Shown here: positions 1-9,760 of the stretch, piece after piece
Numbering within the stretch: position 1 is the first letter of the stretch
Layout: each line of letters starts with the position of its first letter
Source of the DNA: Flavobacteriaceae bacterium
GTDB taxonomy: Bacteria; Bacteroidota; Bacteroidia; Flavobacteriales; Flavobacteriaceae
NCBI GenBank assembly: GCA_030065775.1
Contig: JASJDL010000010.1
Coordinates: 1 to 33,492 of the forward strand
DNA: 33,492 nt
Direction: 5' to 3'
The notes under the pieces: model-generated
The model's database searches: none
The model's input: only the letters and a program-made list of their open reading frames with translations
What the model was told of the DNA's origin: nothing
Program-made: the position numbers and the translations under genes

Positions 1-214
1 AAAACCCATTACTAATGAAGTGCTACCATTTTTATGTAAACCGTACCGAATTAAAGGTATCGCAGACAAGCCATAGGATTGGTACATTTTAAAGATTGAT
101 CCAAAAAATATTTTAATCCTTAACAAAAATTCAAGTATTTACTAATTAAAAAGGTCCGGCACTTTAGTAATGTGTATAGGTATCTTTACGTCAAACTCGC
201 AAAACATTAAATTT

Positions 215-670
215 ATGAGAAAAACTTTTTTTATTTTCTTCTTGTCTTTAGGATGTGCGATATCGAGTTTTGGCCAGCAAATTGATTATAATGAAGAAAA
301 AGGCTATATAGCCAACGGTTATGATGTTGTGTCTTATTTTTCAAATAAGGTATTACGAGGAATTTCCAAATACACGTACACCTACAATAATGCCGACTAT
401 AAGTTCTCATCAGGTGCTAATTTGGAAAAATTTAAAGCCAATCCTAAAATGTACGTCCCTAAATATGGAGGATGGTGTGCTTATGCCATGGCAGATAAAG
501 GAGAGAAAGTTCGTATAAATCCAAAAACTTTTGAAATTAGGAATGGGAAATTATATCTTTTTTACAATGCTTTTTTTGATAATACTTTGGAGAGTTGGCT
601 AAAAGAAGGACCCAATGAATTAAGAAAAAAAGCTGATGTAAATTGGGATAAAATAAAGTATAAGAAATAA
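215..670 (+). CDS. YHS domain-containing protein, probably exported
   Basis: ORF with internal ATG at 215 giving signal peptide MRKTFFIFFLSLGCAISSFGQ; YHS-like core NGYDVVSYFSNKVLRG...YKFSSGANLEKFKANPKMYVPKYGGWCAYAM. Confidence 0.8.
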   Translation: MRKTFFIFFLSLGCAISSFGQQIDYNEEKGYIANGYDVVSYFSNKVLRGISKYTYTYNNADYKFSSGANLEKFKANPKMYVPKYGGWCAYAMADKGEKVRINPKTFEIRNGKLYLFYNAFFDNTLESWLKEGPNELRKKADVNWDKIKYKK

Positions 671-695
671 GTGACTTTGAATTATAGCGATAAAA

Positions 696-721
696 AAAAG
701 CGAACTTTTCAGTTCGCTTTT
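696..721. terminator. Bidirectional intrinsic terminator between convergent YHS and hppA genes
   Basis: AAAAGCGAACT-TTTC-AGTTCGCTTTT, 11-bp perfect inverted repeat flanked by A-run and T-run. Confidence 0.85.
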
Positions 722-742
722 ACTATTTTAAAATAGTGTAAT

Positions 743-3076
743 TTATTCTTCGTGTTCTGCGATTAAGTGATCTACCTCATCACCTTCAACAGTCTTAACA
801 GTGACATCTTTTTTGCCATTTACTTCTGTCGTTGTGATTACCGTAGCATTCTTCTCACCGTTTTCCTTTTTAACAAGTACTTTCATCTCAGTATTCGCAT
901 TATCTGCTACCATTTCATTCACGATAGCACCCTTCTTATTATAGGCTGTTACCTCATCAACACTTATTGCAATACTTGGAGCAATAACTAAGGCCACTAC
1001 AGACATTAACTTTAAAAGAATATTCAATGAAGGACCCGAGGTATCCTTAAATGGATCTCCGACAGTATCACCAACCACAGCTGCTTTATGAGCATCTGAA
1101 CCCTTTCTACCTTCTTCTTCGATCATTTTTTTTGCATTATCCCAGGCACCTCCTGCATTTGACTGGAAAATCGCCATTAAGACACCTGCAGTTGTTACAC
1201 CTGCTAATAAACCTCCCAACATTTCCGCACCGCCAATAAATCCTACTGCTACAGGAACAGCAATCGCTAGCAATCCAGGGAATACCATTTCTTTTATAGA
1301 AGCTGTGGTTGAAATTTCCACGCATTTCTCATACTCTGCAACACCATTAGCAGCATCAAATATCTTACGATCAGCTTCAGACGCCTTAGACATATCACTA
1401 TCATACTTGCGCATTACCTCTAAAGCATCCTTTAAAGCAGGAATATCTCTAAATTGTCTACGTACTTCTTCGATCATTGCCATGGCAGCTCTACCAACAG
1501 CATTCATCGATAATGCCGAGAATACGAATGGCAGCATACCACCAACTAATAATCCGGCCATAATTTTTGGTTGAGAGACATCAATTGCAGTTACATTAGC
1601 TGTTTTCATAAATGCCGCGAATAAGGCTAAAGCCGTTAAAGCCGCAGATGCAATCGCGAATCCTTTACCAATTGCCGCAGTTGTATTACCTACTGCATCT
1701 AACTTATCTGTACGTTGACGTACCTCGCTAGGCAATTCACTCATTTCGGCAATACCACCCGCATTATCTGAAATTGGCCCGTAAGCGTCAACCGCCAACT
1801 GAATACCTGTATTTGCTAGCATACCAACAGCGGCAATAGCAATACCGTACAATCCTGCGAAGTGATGCGAAACTAAAATAGCAGCTGCTATTAATATAAT
1901 AGGAATTGCTGTTGACATCATGCCAACACCCAAACCAGAAATAATATTTGTTGCAGAACCGGTCTCAGACTGTCTTACAATATCTCTAACCGGCTTCTTA
2001 CCTGTACCTGTATAATACTCTGTAACTTTTCCAACTAATAATCCTGCGATTAATCCGGCAATTACTGCTGCAAAAACACCAACAGAACCATAAGGAAGTC
2101 CTTCAATAGTCTCAGGAATAAAGGCTTTTATGATGAACCATGATGCCACCAACATTAATCCCGCAGATCCAAATTCACCAACATTTAAAGCCGTATGAGG
2201 AGAACCTCCTTCCTTTACTCTCACAAAAAAGGTTCCTATAATTGACATTACAATTCCAACTGCTGCTAGAGCTAATGGCAAATAGACGGCTCCTAAGCCA
2301 TCAAAACCTGGCGTAACCAGTAAAGCACCCAAAACCATTGTACCAATTATAGAACCAACATACGATTCGAATAAATCGGCACCCATTCCAGCGACGTCTC
2401 CAACATTATCTCCAACATTATCTGCAATCGTTGCGGGATTCAACGGGTGATCCTCAGGAATACCGGCCTCAACCTTTCCAACCAAGTCAGCTCCAACATC
2501 AGCAGCTTTGGTATAAATTCCTCCTCCTACACGAGCAAATAAAGCTATTGAAGAGGCTCCAAGAGAAAAACCAGATAGTACATTTAATACTTCATTGATT
2601 CCCCAACCTTGCGTATTGTAAAAAGCAAACAATCCGCTTAGGCCTAAAACACCTAAACCAACAACACCTAATCCCATTACGGATCCACCTGCAAATGCTA
2701 CTTCTAATGCTTTTCCTAAAGATATTCTAGCTGCGTTTGTAGTTCTCACATTCGCTTTTGTGGCTACACGCATTCCAATAAATCCGGCCAACGCAGAACA
2801 GATAGCGCCAACTACAAATGAGATAGCAACCATCCAATTTGAATCTGCTTCTGACTGTCCTTTAAACACTAAGAGTGCGGCAATGGCTAAAACGAAAATG
2901 GATAATATTTTGTATTCGGCTTTTAAAAATGACATAGCCCCATCAGCAATGTTCTTTGCTATTGATGCCATATTTTCATCGCCTACTTCCTGTTTAGATA
3001 CCCAAACATTTTTAGCGTAAACAAAAATCAATGCTAAGACACCAAATGCAGGTAAAAATTGTACTAATGATTCCAT
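743..3076 (-). CDS. hppA: Membrane-bound (K+-stimulated type) ion-translocating inorganic pyrophosphatase
   Basis: Multi-TM protein with [46 protein letters not shown] and [23 protein letters not shown] signatures; likely start at internal ATG ([12 protein letters not shown]). Confidence 0.95.
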   Translation of the reverse strand: MESLVQFLPAFGVLALIFVYAKNVWVSKQEVGDENMASIAKNIADGAMSFLKAEYKILSIFVLAIAALLVFKGQSEADSNWMVAISFVVGAICSALAGFIGMRVATKANVRTTNAARISLGKALEVAFAGGSVMGLGVVGLGVLGLSGLFAFYNTQGWGINEVLNVLSGFSLGASSIALFARVGGGIYTKAADVGADLVGKVEAGIPEDHPLNPATIADNVGDNVGDVAGMGADLFESYVGSIIGTMVLGALLVTPGFDGLGAVYLPLALAAVGIVMSIIGTFFVRVKEGGSPHTALNVGEFGSAGLMLVASWFIIKAFIPETIEGLPYGSVGVFAAVIAGLIAGLLVGKVTEYYTGTGKKPVRDIVRQSETGSATNIISGLGVGMMSTAIPIILIAAAILVSHHFAGLYGIAIAAVGMLANTGIQLAVDAYGPISDNAGGIAEMSELPSEVRQRTDKLDAVGNTTAAIGKGFAIASAALTALALFAAFMKTANVTAIDVSQPKIMAGLLVGGMLPFVFSALSMNAVGRAAMAMIEEVRRQFRDIPALKDALEVMRKYDSDMSKASEADRKIFDAANGVAEYEKCVEISTTASIKEMVFPGLLAIAVPVAVGFIGGAEMLGGLLAGVTTAGVLMAIFQSNAGGAWDNAKKMIEEEGRKGSDAHKAAVVGDTVGDPFKDTSGPSLNILLKLMSVVALVIAPSIAISVDEVTAYNKKGAIVNEMVADNANTEMKVLVKKENGEKNATVITTTEVNGKKDVTVKTVEGDEVDHLIAEHEE

Positions 3077-3195
3077 AAAAGTTGTTGTTTTTTCTTGGTT
3101 ATGGTTTAAACGCGGCAAAAATAGTAAAACCCAGTAGATTAAAAAAATAAAAACCCAGCTAAAGAAGTAGTTCCTTTAAAGTAAAAATTTCTTTT

Positions 3196-4749
3196 TTACT
3201 TCTTTAAAACTTTACCGTTCAATTGATTCGTGAATTTTCCATTGGCAACGGATATTTTTCCATTGATAATACTGTATTCCAACCCTTGTGCCAGCTGAAA
3301 TGCATCTTTATAATTTGCTTTATCTTGAAATGTTTCAGGACTGAAGATAATTATATCGGCATAATAACCTTTATTCAATATTCCTCTTTTCGGGATTCCA
3401 AATATTTCCGCTGTTTTAGAGGTACTACTGTTAATAAAGGTAGCTACGTCAATTATTTTTTCTTTTCTAATATAGGTGTTGAACTTCCGAGGAAATGATC
3501 CGTACTTACGGGGATGGCCTGTATTACCATCTGACCCGGTCACCACCCAATCCTGCCGCATGAAGTTTTTAATGTCATATGGATTCATATTGAAGGATGC
3601 CACACGAACATATCCTTTTTTAATCACCTCGAATACGGTTTCTTCTGGAGATATCTTCAATTCCTGTGCTATTTCCAGTAAACTTTTATTTACTAAACTC
3701 GAGTCTGGAATCTTCACTATTAGTAGTTTATCAGGGCCTCCACGACGTGTAATATTCTTTCGGGTTTCCGCTAAGATTCTTTGCTTTAGTTGAGGGCTTT
3801 TATATCGAATAAAGAGTGAATCTTCACCCCCGCTTTCGGCCCAACGGGGTACAACTGCTGCCTTTAAACTGGTTGCAGAAGCGTTATAAGGATATTGATT
3901 TGCCGTAACCTCTATACCTTCTTGTCGCGCTGATTCAATTAGTTTGATAATAGAATCACTTTGCTTCCAAACATCAACCCCCAAACATTTTATATGAGAA
4001 ATATGTATTGGTAATTTTGCTTGCTTACCTATAGTAATGGCTTCTTCAATTGCAGGGATCAACCCAACTGAATAGGAGCTTTCATCTCTTAAATGCGTAT
4101 CGTAAATACCATCATTCTCTGCCACTATTTTAGCAAGAGCAATAACTTCTTCAGTATCAGCATAGCTTCCAGGTGCATAAAACAGTCCTGTTGACATGCC
4201 AAAAGCACCTGCATCCATTTCTTCTTGCAACAATTCTTGCATTTTAAGAATTTCTTCTTCGCTGGCTTTCCTATCACTTTTACCCATCACCTGTTCTCTA
4301 ATAGTTGCGTGACCTACTAAAGGAACCGCATTGGTACCAATACCTTGTGTTTCATATAATTTGATGTATTTAGAAGACGGGTAGAAACTATCCCCATCGT
4401 TTCCAACTACAACGGTTGTGATTCCTTGAAAAAGAAAAGGCCGATTATGTGACTTTGTTGTATCTATTAAGTCTCGGTCTGCATGTGTATGCGGATCAAT
4501 AAATCCTGGTGAAACAATCAGCCCTGAGGCATCTATCGTCCTTGTAGCTTCTATTGTTGCGTCCTTTTCATTACCAATAAAAACAATTTTATCGCCCGTT
4601 ATAGCGATGGTCAAATCGCTCGCCGCTGAATCGATACCATTATAAACGATGCCATTTTTGATAAGGATATCTGCTTCTATTTTTCTTTTGGAGCAAGAAG
4701 AATATAGTAGTAAGATAATTACGAGGTATGTGCCAATCTTGAGATTCAT
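3196..4749 (-). CDS. N-acyl-D-amino-acid deacylase/D-aminoacylase family amidohydrolase, lipoprotein
   Basis: Lipobox LLLYSSC; amidohydrolase motif GFIDPHTHADRDL; GAFGMSTGLFYAPGSYADTEEV typical of the D-aminoacylase family; TGSDGNTGHPRKYGSFPR C-terminal metal/active-site region. Confidence 0.85.
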   Translation of the reverse strand: MNLKIGTYLVIILLLYSSCSKRKIEADILIKNGIVYNGIDSAASDLTIAITGDKIVFIGNEKDATIEATRTIDASGLIVSPGFIDPHTHADRDLIDTTKSHNRPFLFQGITTVVVGNDGDSFYPSSKYIKLYETQGIGTNAVPLVGHATIREQVMGKSDRKASEEEILKMQELLQEEMDAGAFGMSTGLFYAPGSYADTEEVIALAKIVAENDGIYDTHLRDESSYSVGLIPAIEEAITIGKQAKLPIHISHIKCLGVDVWKQSDSIIKLIESARQEGIEVTANQYPYNASATSLKAAVVPRWAESGGEDSLFIRYKSPQLKQRILAETRKNITRRGGPDKLLIVKIPDSSLVNKSLLEIAQELKISPEETVFEVIKKGYVRVASFNMNPYDIKNFMRQDWVVTGSDGNTGHPRKYGSFPRKFNTYIRKEKIIDVATFINSSTSKTAEIFGIPKRGILNKGYYADIIIFSPETFQDKANYKDAFQLAQGLEYSIINGKISVANGKFTNQLNGKVLKK

Positions 4750-5894
4750 TGCGATGTGGTTGTTAAAAGCAAAGTTTTCATTAATTCACGGGCATATACT
4801 CCTGCCCGCTTTCTAATTGTATCCCTATCCACTTCGTCTCCATCTTCATAAGTGACAGCTTCGCACCCAATTTGATTAAAAAAATAATTATAACAATATG
4901 GTAATTCTTGACTACGTCTTCTGGCTTCAACTTTGAATGAAGAGTTGTTTTGGATATTTCCAATCCAGTTAGGGATGATTTTTTTTGTTTTTATTTCATT
5001 AACTGAATCTAAGACCAGCATATAGGGCCCGCTATACGATGTATGGAAATCTATGGCAAATTCTATTTTAGTTCCTTCTTTAATTTTAGTCTCTATATAT
5101 GATTTTACAGCTTGCGTTTCGGGTTCTTTGAAATCTACCCAGTCTCTATTTAGATCAGTTCCGTTCGCATTATGACGCCAATTACCCATATCTGCGCCAT
5201 CTGGATTCAACAGTGGAAATACTATAATATTGAACTCATTTCTAAATGAATTTGCGATTTCAGAATCACCTATCATTTCTTCATAAAAAGCTTTAAAACC
5301 AATTGTTCCCCCGGGTATTTCGGGTGGGTGTTGTCTTGCGATCATAACAACCGATCTGTTTAATTCTTTATTGGAATTCAATACATAGTTGTTATTTTTT
5401 AAGACTGTTTGTCCGGCCACTTCTTTACTTAAAAAAGGACGAAGAATCAGAATACTGTCAAGCCATGAATAGGTATCATTACTTGATTCAATTTCCTGGG
5501 CTGCGACATAAATTTTCTTTGAAGAGACATTGAGCCTTAAAGTGGCTGTACCCAGAGATGTATCAATCTTTATATCCGATTCCTCTATTTTTTCCCATGA
5601 TTTCTTGTCTGGGCTTAATTTTGGGATGTAACGATGCTTATACGCTCCATAATCCAAGGTTACTTCAATCTCTTTTTCAGACCCTGATGTGATCCCAAAG
5701 GCGAACCAGGGGCTTTTATTAACAGGTTCAAAAGCAGGGTTTATATAAGCGATGTATTTATCATTTCCCTTAAAGGAAACGCTGTCTAATCTGGCGCCCG
5801 CAAAACTACTATCAAATAAAACTTCAGTTTTGGGTTCATTTTTACAGCTCAGGCTTAAAACTGTAAACAAACAAATACGAATAACTATTCTCAT
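4746..5894 (-). CDS. M14 family zinc carboxypeptidase, lipoprotein
   Basis: Signal peptide/lipobox LSLSC; RQHPPEIPGG (HxxE), NGTDLNRDW, IDFHTSYSGPY, TYEDGDEVDR; N-terminal domain NKSPWFAFGI...YKHRYIPKLS. Confidence 0.85.
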   Translation of the reverse strand: MRIVIRICLFTVLSLSCKNEPKTEVLFDSSFAGARLDSVSFKGNDKYIAYINPAFEPVNKSPWFAFGITSGSEKEIEVTLDYGAYKHRYIPKLSPDKKSWEKIEESDIKIDTSLGTATLRLNVSSKKIYVAAQEIESSNDTYSWLDSILILRPFLSKEVAGQTVLKNNNYVLNSNKELNRSVVMIARQHPPEIPGGTIGFKAFYEEMIGDSEIANSFRNEFNIIVFPLLNPDGADMGNWRHNANGTDLNRDWVDFKEPETQAVKSYIETKIKEGTKIEFAIDFHTSYSGPYMLVLDSVNEIKTKKIIPNWIGNIQNNSSFKVEARRRSQELPYCYNYFFNQIGCEAVTYEDGDEVDRDTIRKRAGVYARELMKTLLLTTTSQ

Positions 5895-7117
5895 TTCAAT
5901 AAAACATGCATCATCTGTTGCGCTGATACTTTGCCAATTAATTTTATTTGATCTCTAGGGGTTTTGTCTCCAATTTCATAGGTGATCCCCACAGCGTTAT
6001 GCCCATATAAAAACCAGCCTTTTGACACCGGTGAAGTACTATTTGCAGCTTTTTCATTAACCTTATACCCGGAGATATTTTCTTCTAAAGCCGCGAACCA
6101 ATCCTCAATAAAGTTTGGTAATGTGGTACGCTCTCTGATTTTATTGGTATAAAAAACGTCTTCATAGGTAGAATGGAAATCGAGACCTAGCAGCAGCACA
6201 GCTTTGTCTTTTTTAAGTTGTTTCGTAACAAACTTGACGATATTCCTTACTTCGGGTTGATGGTATTTTGACCAATCTCTGTTCGTATCAACTCCCGCAG
6301 CGCTATGCCTCCAATGCCCAAGATCAACACCATCTGGATTCACTATAGGAAATGCCAAGACGCGATATTTCCTTAAAAAATCACTAGAAAGCTCTGAATT
6401 ATCTAAAACCGTTTGCAAAAATTCTTTAAATGCAAAAAAACCTGTTACTTCGGGTGGGTGTTGTCGTGTAAGCAAAACAATAATCGGCTTGTTTTTTTTA
6501 GCACCCCTGTAGATATCTAATACAGGAAGTTGCCTGCCTAACTTCGATTTGCCAAAATTCTTAAAACGAACATACTCCTTTCCCCTAATTAACTTCATAT
6601 ACCAATTTTTAACATCTGTAGAAGTCTGGAGTTCTTGTGCAGCAATTGTTAATGGTTTCTTATCAAGGGAAACTTTAATCGTAACTATTGAATCTTTCTT
6701 GAAAATATTGGTAGAGTCAATGAGTCTCCAACGATTATTTTTCTTGAGTTTAGGGATATATCGATGCTTATGGCCTTTCGGATATTTGAACGTAAAATAG
6801 AATGTTTTAGGTACTGATGACCAGGCCTTGAAGGCATAATAAGCACTGCGGTTTATGGGTTCATTTTCGGGGTTTATTATTAAAATTGCAGAACTATCAC
6901 TAGCCGTTTCAACTCCATTTAATCGCGCTCCATCAAATTGATTACTGGTGTAAACTCCTGCATCTTCTAAACTAAAAACTTTCTTCAGTTGACTTGAAAT
7001 TGGTTTTGTTGTCGTATCAACAGGCTTTTCAAAATCTACAGTATTCAAAGTTTTACAGGAAATAAATAAAACTAAACAGGAAGAAAGGAGTAGATTTTTA
7101 AGGGTATTTAGATTCAT
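5891..7117 (-). CDS. M14 family zinc carboxypeptidase, lipoprotein (paralog of the neighbouring gene)
   Basis: Lipobox LVLFISC; RQHPPEVTGF, AGVDTNRDW, LDFHSTYEDVFY, TYEIGDKTPRD; same N-domain NRSAYYAFKAW...HKHRYIPKLKK. Confidence 0.85.
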   Translation of the reverse strand: MNLNTLKNLLLSSCLVLFISCKTLNTVDFEKPVDTTTKPISSQLKKVFSLEDAGVYTSNQFDGARLNGVETASDSSAILIINPENEPINRSAYYAFKAWSSVPKTFYFTFKYPKGHKHRYIPKLKKNNRWRLIDSTNIFKKDSIVTIKVSLDKKPLTIAAQELQTSTDVKNWYMKLIRGKEYVRFKNFGKSKLGRQLPVLDIYRGAKKNKPIIVLLTRQHPPEVTGFFAFKEFLQTVLDNSELSSDFLRKYRVLAFPIVNPDGVDLGHWRHSAAGVDTNRDWSKYHQPEVRNIVKFVTKQLKKDKAVLLLGLDFHSTYEDVFYTNKIRERTTLPNFIEDWFAALEENISGYKVNEKAANSTSPVSKGWFLYGHNAVGITYEIGDKTPRDQIKLIGKVSAQQMMHVLLK

Positions 7118-7172
7118 ACGTATTGGTTAGTGCGAATAAAGTTAACAAATTATTAGTCGCTCACACCAAAAT

Positions 7173-7198
7173 AAAAAAACCTCGCAGTTTTGCGAGGT
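7173..7198 (-). terminator. Intrinsic terminator downstream of tRNA-Leu
   Basis: ACCTCGCA-GTTT-TGCGAGGT with T-run on the minus strand (A-run at 7173-7179 on plus). Confidence 0.85.
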
Positions 7199-7201
7199 CT
7201 G

Positions 7202-7285
7202 TACCAAAGGTGGGACTCGAACCCACACGCTATTGCTAGCATTGGATTTTGAATCCAACGTGTCTACCAATTCCACCACTTTGGC
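7202..7285 (-). tRNA. tRNA-Leu (CAA)
   Basis: Cloverleaf readable on minus strand: GCCAAAG...TTGGA-TTCAAAA-TCCAA anticodon arm (CAA), long variable arm TGCTAGCAATAGCG, T-arm GTGGGTTCGAGTCCCAC, 3' CTTTGGT-A. Confidence 0.96.
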
Positions 7286-7368
7286 AAATGGGATGCAAAT
7301 CTATAAAATATTTTGCTTCTGTCATATAAAATAGTAAAGAAGAGTGGCTTGGCTTTTTAAATAATTTT

Positions 7369-7376
7369 TACTTTTG
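7369..7376 (+). promoter_or_regulatory. Bacteroidota-type -7 promoter element upstream of prs
   Basis: TACTTTTG matches TAnnTTTG; TTG at 7349-7351 is a possible -33. Confidence 0.55.
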
Positions 7377-7422
7377 TGCCAAATTGAAAATCAACGCAAT
7401 TACTTTAAAACACACAACTCAA

Positions 7423-8364
7423 ATGAAACAAAAAGTACCTAAGCCCAAACTTTTTGCTTGCTCACAATCTTTAGAATTAGCCCATAAAATAGCCGATGCC
7501 TACGGCGGTAAACTAGGAAAATCAAGAAAAAATGTTTTTAGCGATGGTGAATTTCAGGTTTCTTTTGAAGAATCCATTCGAGGACGTCGTATATTCATTA
7601 TTGGTTCCACCATTCCACCCATGGATAACTTAATGGAAATGCTTTTGTTTATTGATGCTGCCAAGCGGGCTTCCGCACGTCATATCACGGCAGTGATTCC
7701 TTATTTCGGATGGGCACGTCAGGACAGAAAGGATAAACCTCGTGTACCTATAGCAGCTAAAATGGTCGCAAATCTATTGCAGGCTGCGGGTGCTACGCGC
7801 ATCATAACCATGGATTTACATGCCGACCAGATTCAAGGATTCTTTGAAAAACCCGTTGACCATCTTTATGCTTCGACCATATTTTTACCTGAAATTAAAA
7901 AAATGAACCTGGATAATCTAACCATTGCTTCTCCAGATATGGGTGGTTCAAAGAGAGCTTATGCCTACTCTAAATTTCTGGAAAGTGAAGTTGTTATCTG
8001 TTACAAGCAGCGCAAAAAGGCGAATATAATTTCACATATGGAACTCATCGGTAATGTAGAAGGTAAAAACGTGATCTTGGTCGACGATATGATCGATACC
8101 GCGGGTACCTTAACGAAAGCCGCTGATCTGATGATGGAAAAAGGTGCAAAAAGCGTTCGCGCAATCTGTACCCATGCAGTACTTTCTGGGGAGGCTTATG
8201 AGCGCATAGAAAACTCAAAATTAGAGCAGTTAATTATTACCGATACAATTCCGCTAAAAAAACAATTATCTAAAATAAAAGTTGTATCTTGCGCGCCCTT
8301 ATTCGCAGACGTAATGCACAAAGTGCAAAGCAACCAGTCGATAAGTGATCAATTTTTAATGTAA
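7423..8364 (+). CDS. prs: Ribose-phosphate pyrophosphokinase
   Basis: FSDGEFQVSFEESIRGRRIFIIGST, YFGWARQDRKDKPRVPIAAKMVANLL, DLHADQIQGFF, VDDMIDTAGTL; ATG start at 7423 preferred over the TTG of the ORF track. Confidence 0.96.
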   Translation: MKQKVPKPKLFACSQSLELAHKIADAYGGKLGKSRKNVFSDGEFQVSFEESIRGRRIFIIGSTIPPMDNLMEMLLFIDAAKRASARHITAVIPYFGWARQDRKDKPRVPIAAKMVANLLQAAGATRIITMDLHADQIQGFFEKPVDHLYASTIFLPEIKKMNLDNLTIASPDMGGSKRAYAYSKFLESEVVICYKQRKKANIISHMELIGNVEGKNVILVDDMIDTAGTLTKAADLMMEKGAKSVRAICTHAVLSGEAYERIENSKLEQLIITDTIPLKKQLSKIKVVSCAPLFADVMHKVQSNQSISDQFLM

Positions 8365-8383
8365 ATAAATTTTTTAGTAAGTA

Positions 8384-9049
8384 ATGAAATCAATTACGAT
8401 CAAAGGATCTCAAAGAGAAAGCGTGGGCAAGTCTTCGACAAAGGCCTTACGTAATGCTGGAAAGGTTCCTTGCGTGTTATACGGAGGAGACAAACCATTA
8501 CACTTTTCAGCTGATGAAATAACATTCAGAAATTTGGTGTATACTCCAAATGTTTACACGGCGTCAATTGAATTAGATGGACAAAAGTATGCTGCGATAC
8601 TGCAGGATATTCAATTCCATCCGGTAACCGATAAAATCTTGCATATTGACTTTTATCAACTATTTGATGATAAAGAAGTAACCATGAATATTCCTGTTAA
8701 ACTTGAGGGTAATGCTCCTGGAGTTATTGCGGGGGGTGTTTTGCGTTTCCCGAATCGTAGATTAAGAGTTCGTGCGATTCCAGCAAATCTGCCTGACTTT
8801 ATCACAGCCGATATATCGAAACTAAAAATTGGTGATAAAATTTATGTAACCGATGTTGCCAGCGATGATTTTTCAATTTTACATCCAGACAATATGGTAG
8901 TATGTCAAGTAAGAATGGCGAGAGCTGCTATTACAACTACTGTTGATGAGGATGAAGAAGATGAAGAAGGAACTGAAGAGGGAGCTGCTACTGAAGAAGG
9001 AGCAACTGAAGGTGCTGCAGCACCAGAGGCAGAAGCTTCTCAAGAATAA
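8384..9049 (+). CDS. rplY: 50S ribosomal protein L25/general stress protein Ctc
   Basis: [35 protein letters not shown]...[22 protein letters not shown]; acidic C-terminal tail; conserved prs-rplY-pth order. Confidence 0.95.
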   Translation: MKSITIKGSQRESVGKSSTKALRNAGKVPCVLYGGDKPLHFSADEITFRNLVYTPNVYTASIELDGQKYAAILQDIQFHPVTDKILHIDFYQLFDDKEVTMNIPVKLEGNAPGVIAGGVLRFPNRRLRVRAIPANLPDFITADISKLKIGDKIYVTDVASDDFSILHPDNMVVCQVRMARAAITTTVDEDEEDEEGTEEGAATEEGATEGAAAPEAEASQE

Positions 9050-9077
9050 GAATTCAATTCAAATGAACACTAGGAAG

Positions 9078-9102
9078 AGCTTCGCTTAAAGCGGAGCTTT
9101 TT
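9078..9102 (+). terminator. Intrinsic terminator after rplY
   Basis: AGCTTCGCT-TAA-AGCGGAGCT followed by T-run. Confidence 0.8.
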
Positions 9103-9121
9103 CATTTATAACCATATCGAT

Positions 9122-9129
9122 TATATTTG
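9122..9129 (+). promoter_or_regulatory. -7 promoter element upstream of pth
   Basis: TATATTTG, exact TAnnTTTG match, 4 nt before the ATG at 9134. Confidence 0.55.
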
Positions 9130-9133
9130 CCGG

Positions 9134-9760
9134 ATGCAGATCATATCTTTTTTAAGATCCCTTTTCGGAACGAAATCTACTACAGAAGAATCCATGAAGA
9201 AATATTTGATCGTTGGTTTAGGAAATATAGGAGCTAAATATGACGAAACCCGTCATAATATCGGGTTCAAGATACTCGATGAACTCGCTAAGACAAGAGA
9301 AGCAACTTTTGAAACACAAAAACTTGGTGACCTGGCAAAATTCAGGTTTAAAGGACGCGCCTTTATCTTATTAAAGCCCTCAACATTCATGAACCTAAGC
9401 GGTAAGGCCGTAAAATATTGGGCGGGTAAAGAAAAAGTTCCATTAGAGAATATCTTGATCATCTGTGATGACTTAAATCTCCCATTCGGCACAATTCGCA
9501 TAAAAGCTAAGGGAAGTGACGGTGGACATAACGGCCTTAAAGACATTATTGAAGTTTTAAACTCGACAAACTACGCACGTTTTCGTTTTGGCATCAGTAA
9601 CGAATTCTCAAAGGGACGTCAGGTAGATTATGTCTTAGGCAGATGGAGTGAAGACGAAAATAAAAAATTGCCAGAACGACTTGAAAAGGCCATTCAGGCA
9701 ATCCTATCTTTTGGTACGGCCGGTATTAAAAATACCATGAATGAGTACAACGGCAAGTAG
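9134..9760 (+). CDS. pth: Peptidyl-tRNA hydrolase (alternative start ATG at 9194)
   Basis: MKKYLIVGLGNIGAKYDETRHNIGFKILDELA, LLKPSTFMNLSGKAV, ICDDLNLPFGTIRIKAKGSDGGHNGLKDI. Confidence 0.95.
   Translation: MQIISFLRSLFGTKSTTEESMKKYLIVGLGNIGAKYDETRHNIGFKILDELAKTREATFETQKLGDLAKFRFKGRAFILLKPSTFMNLSGKAVKYWAGKEKVPLENILIICDDLNLPFGTIRIKAKGSDGGHNGLKDIIEVLNSTNYARFRFGISNEFSKGRQVDYVLGRWSEDENKKLPERLEKAIQAILSFGTAGIKNTMNEYNGK

Noticed and set aside
1305-1574. 89-aa plus-strand ORF (also 767-991, 1051-1239, 2760-3020)
   Set aside because: Antisense shadows of the pyrophosphatase gene with no recognisable domain.
7384-7422. Upstream TTG start of prs
   Set aside because: Within 8 nt of the TACTTTTG promoter box; ATG at 7423 is a more credible start.
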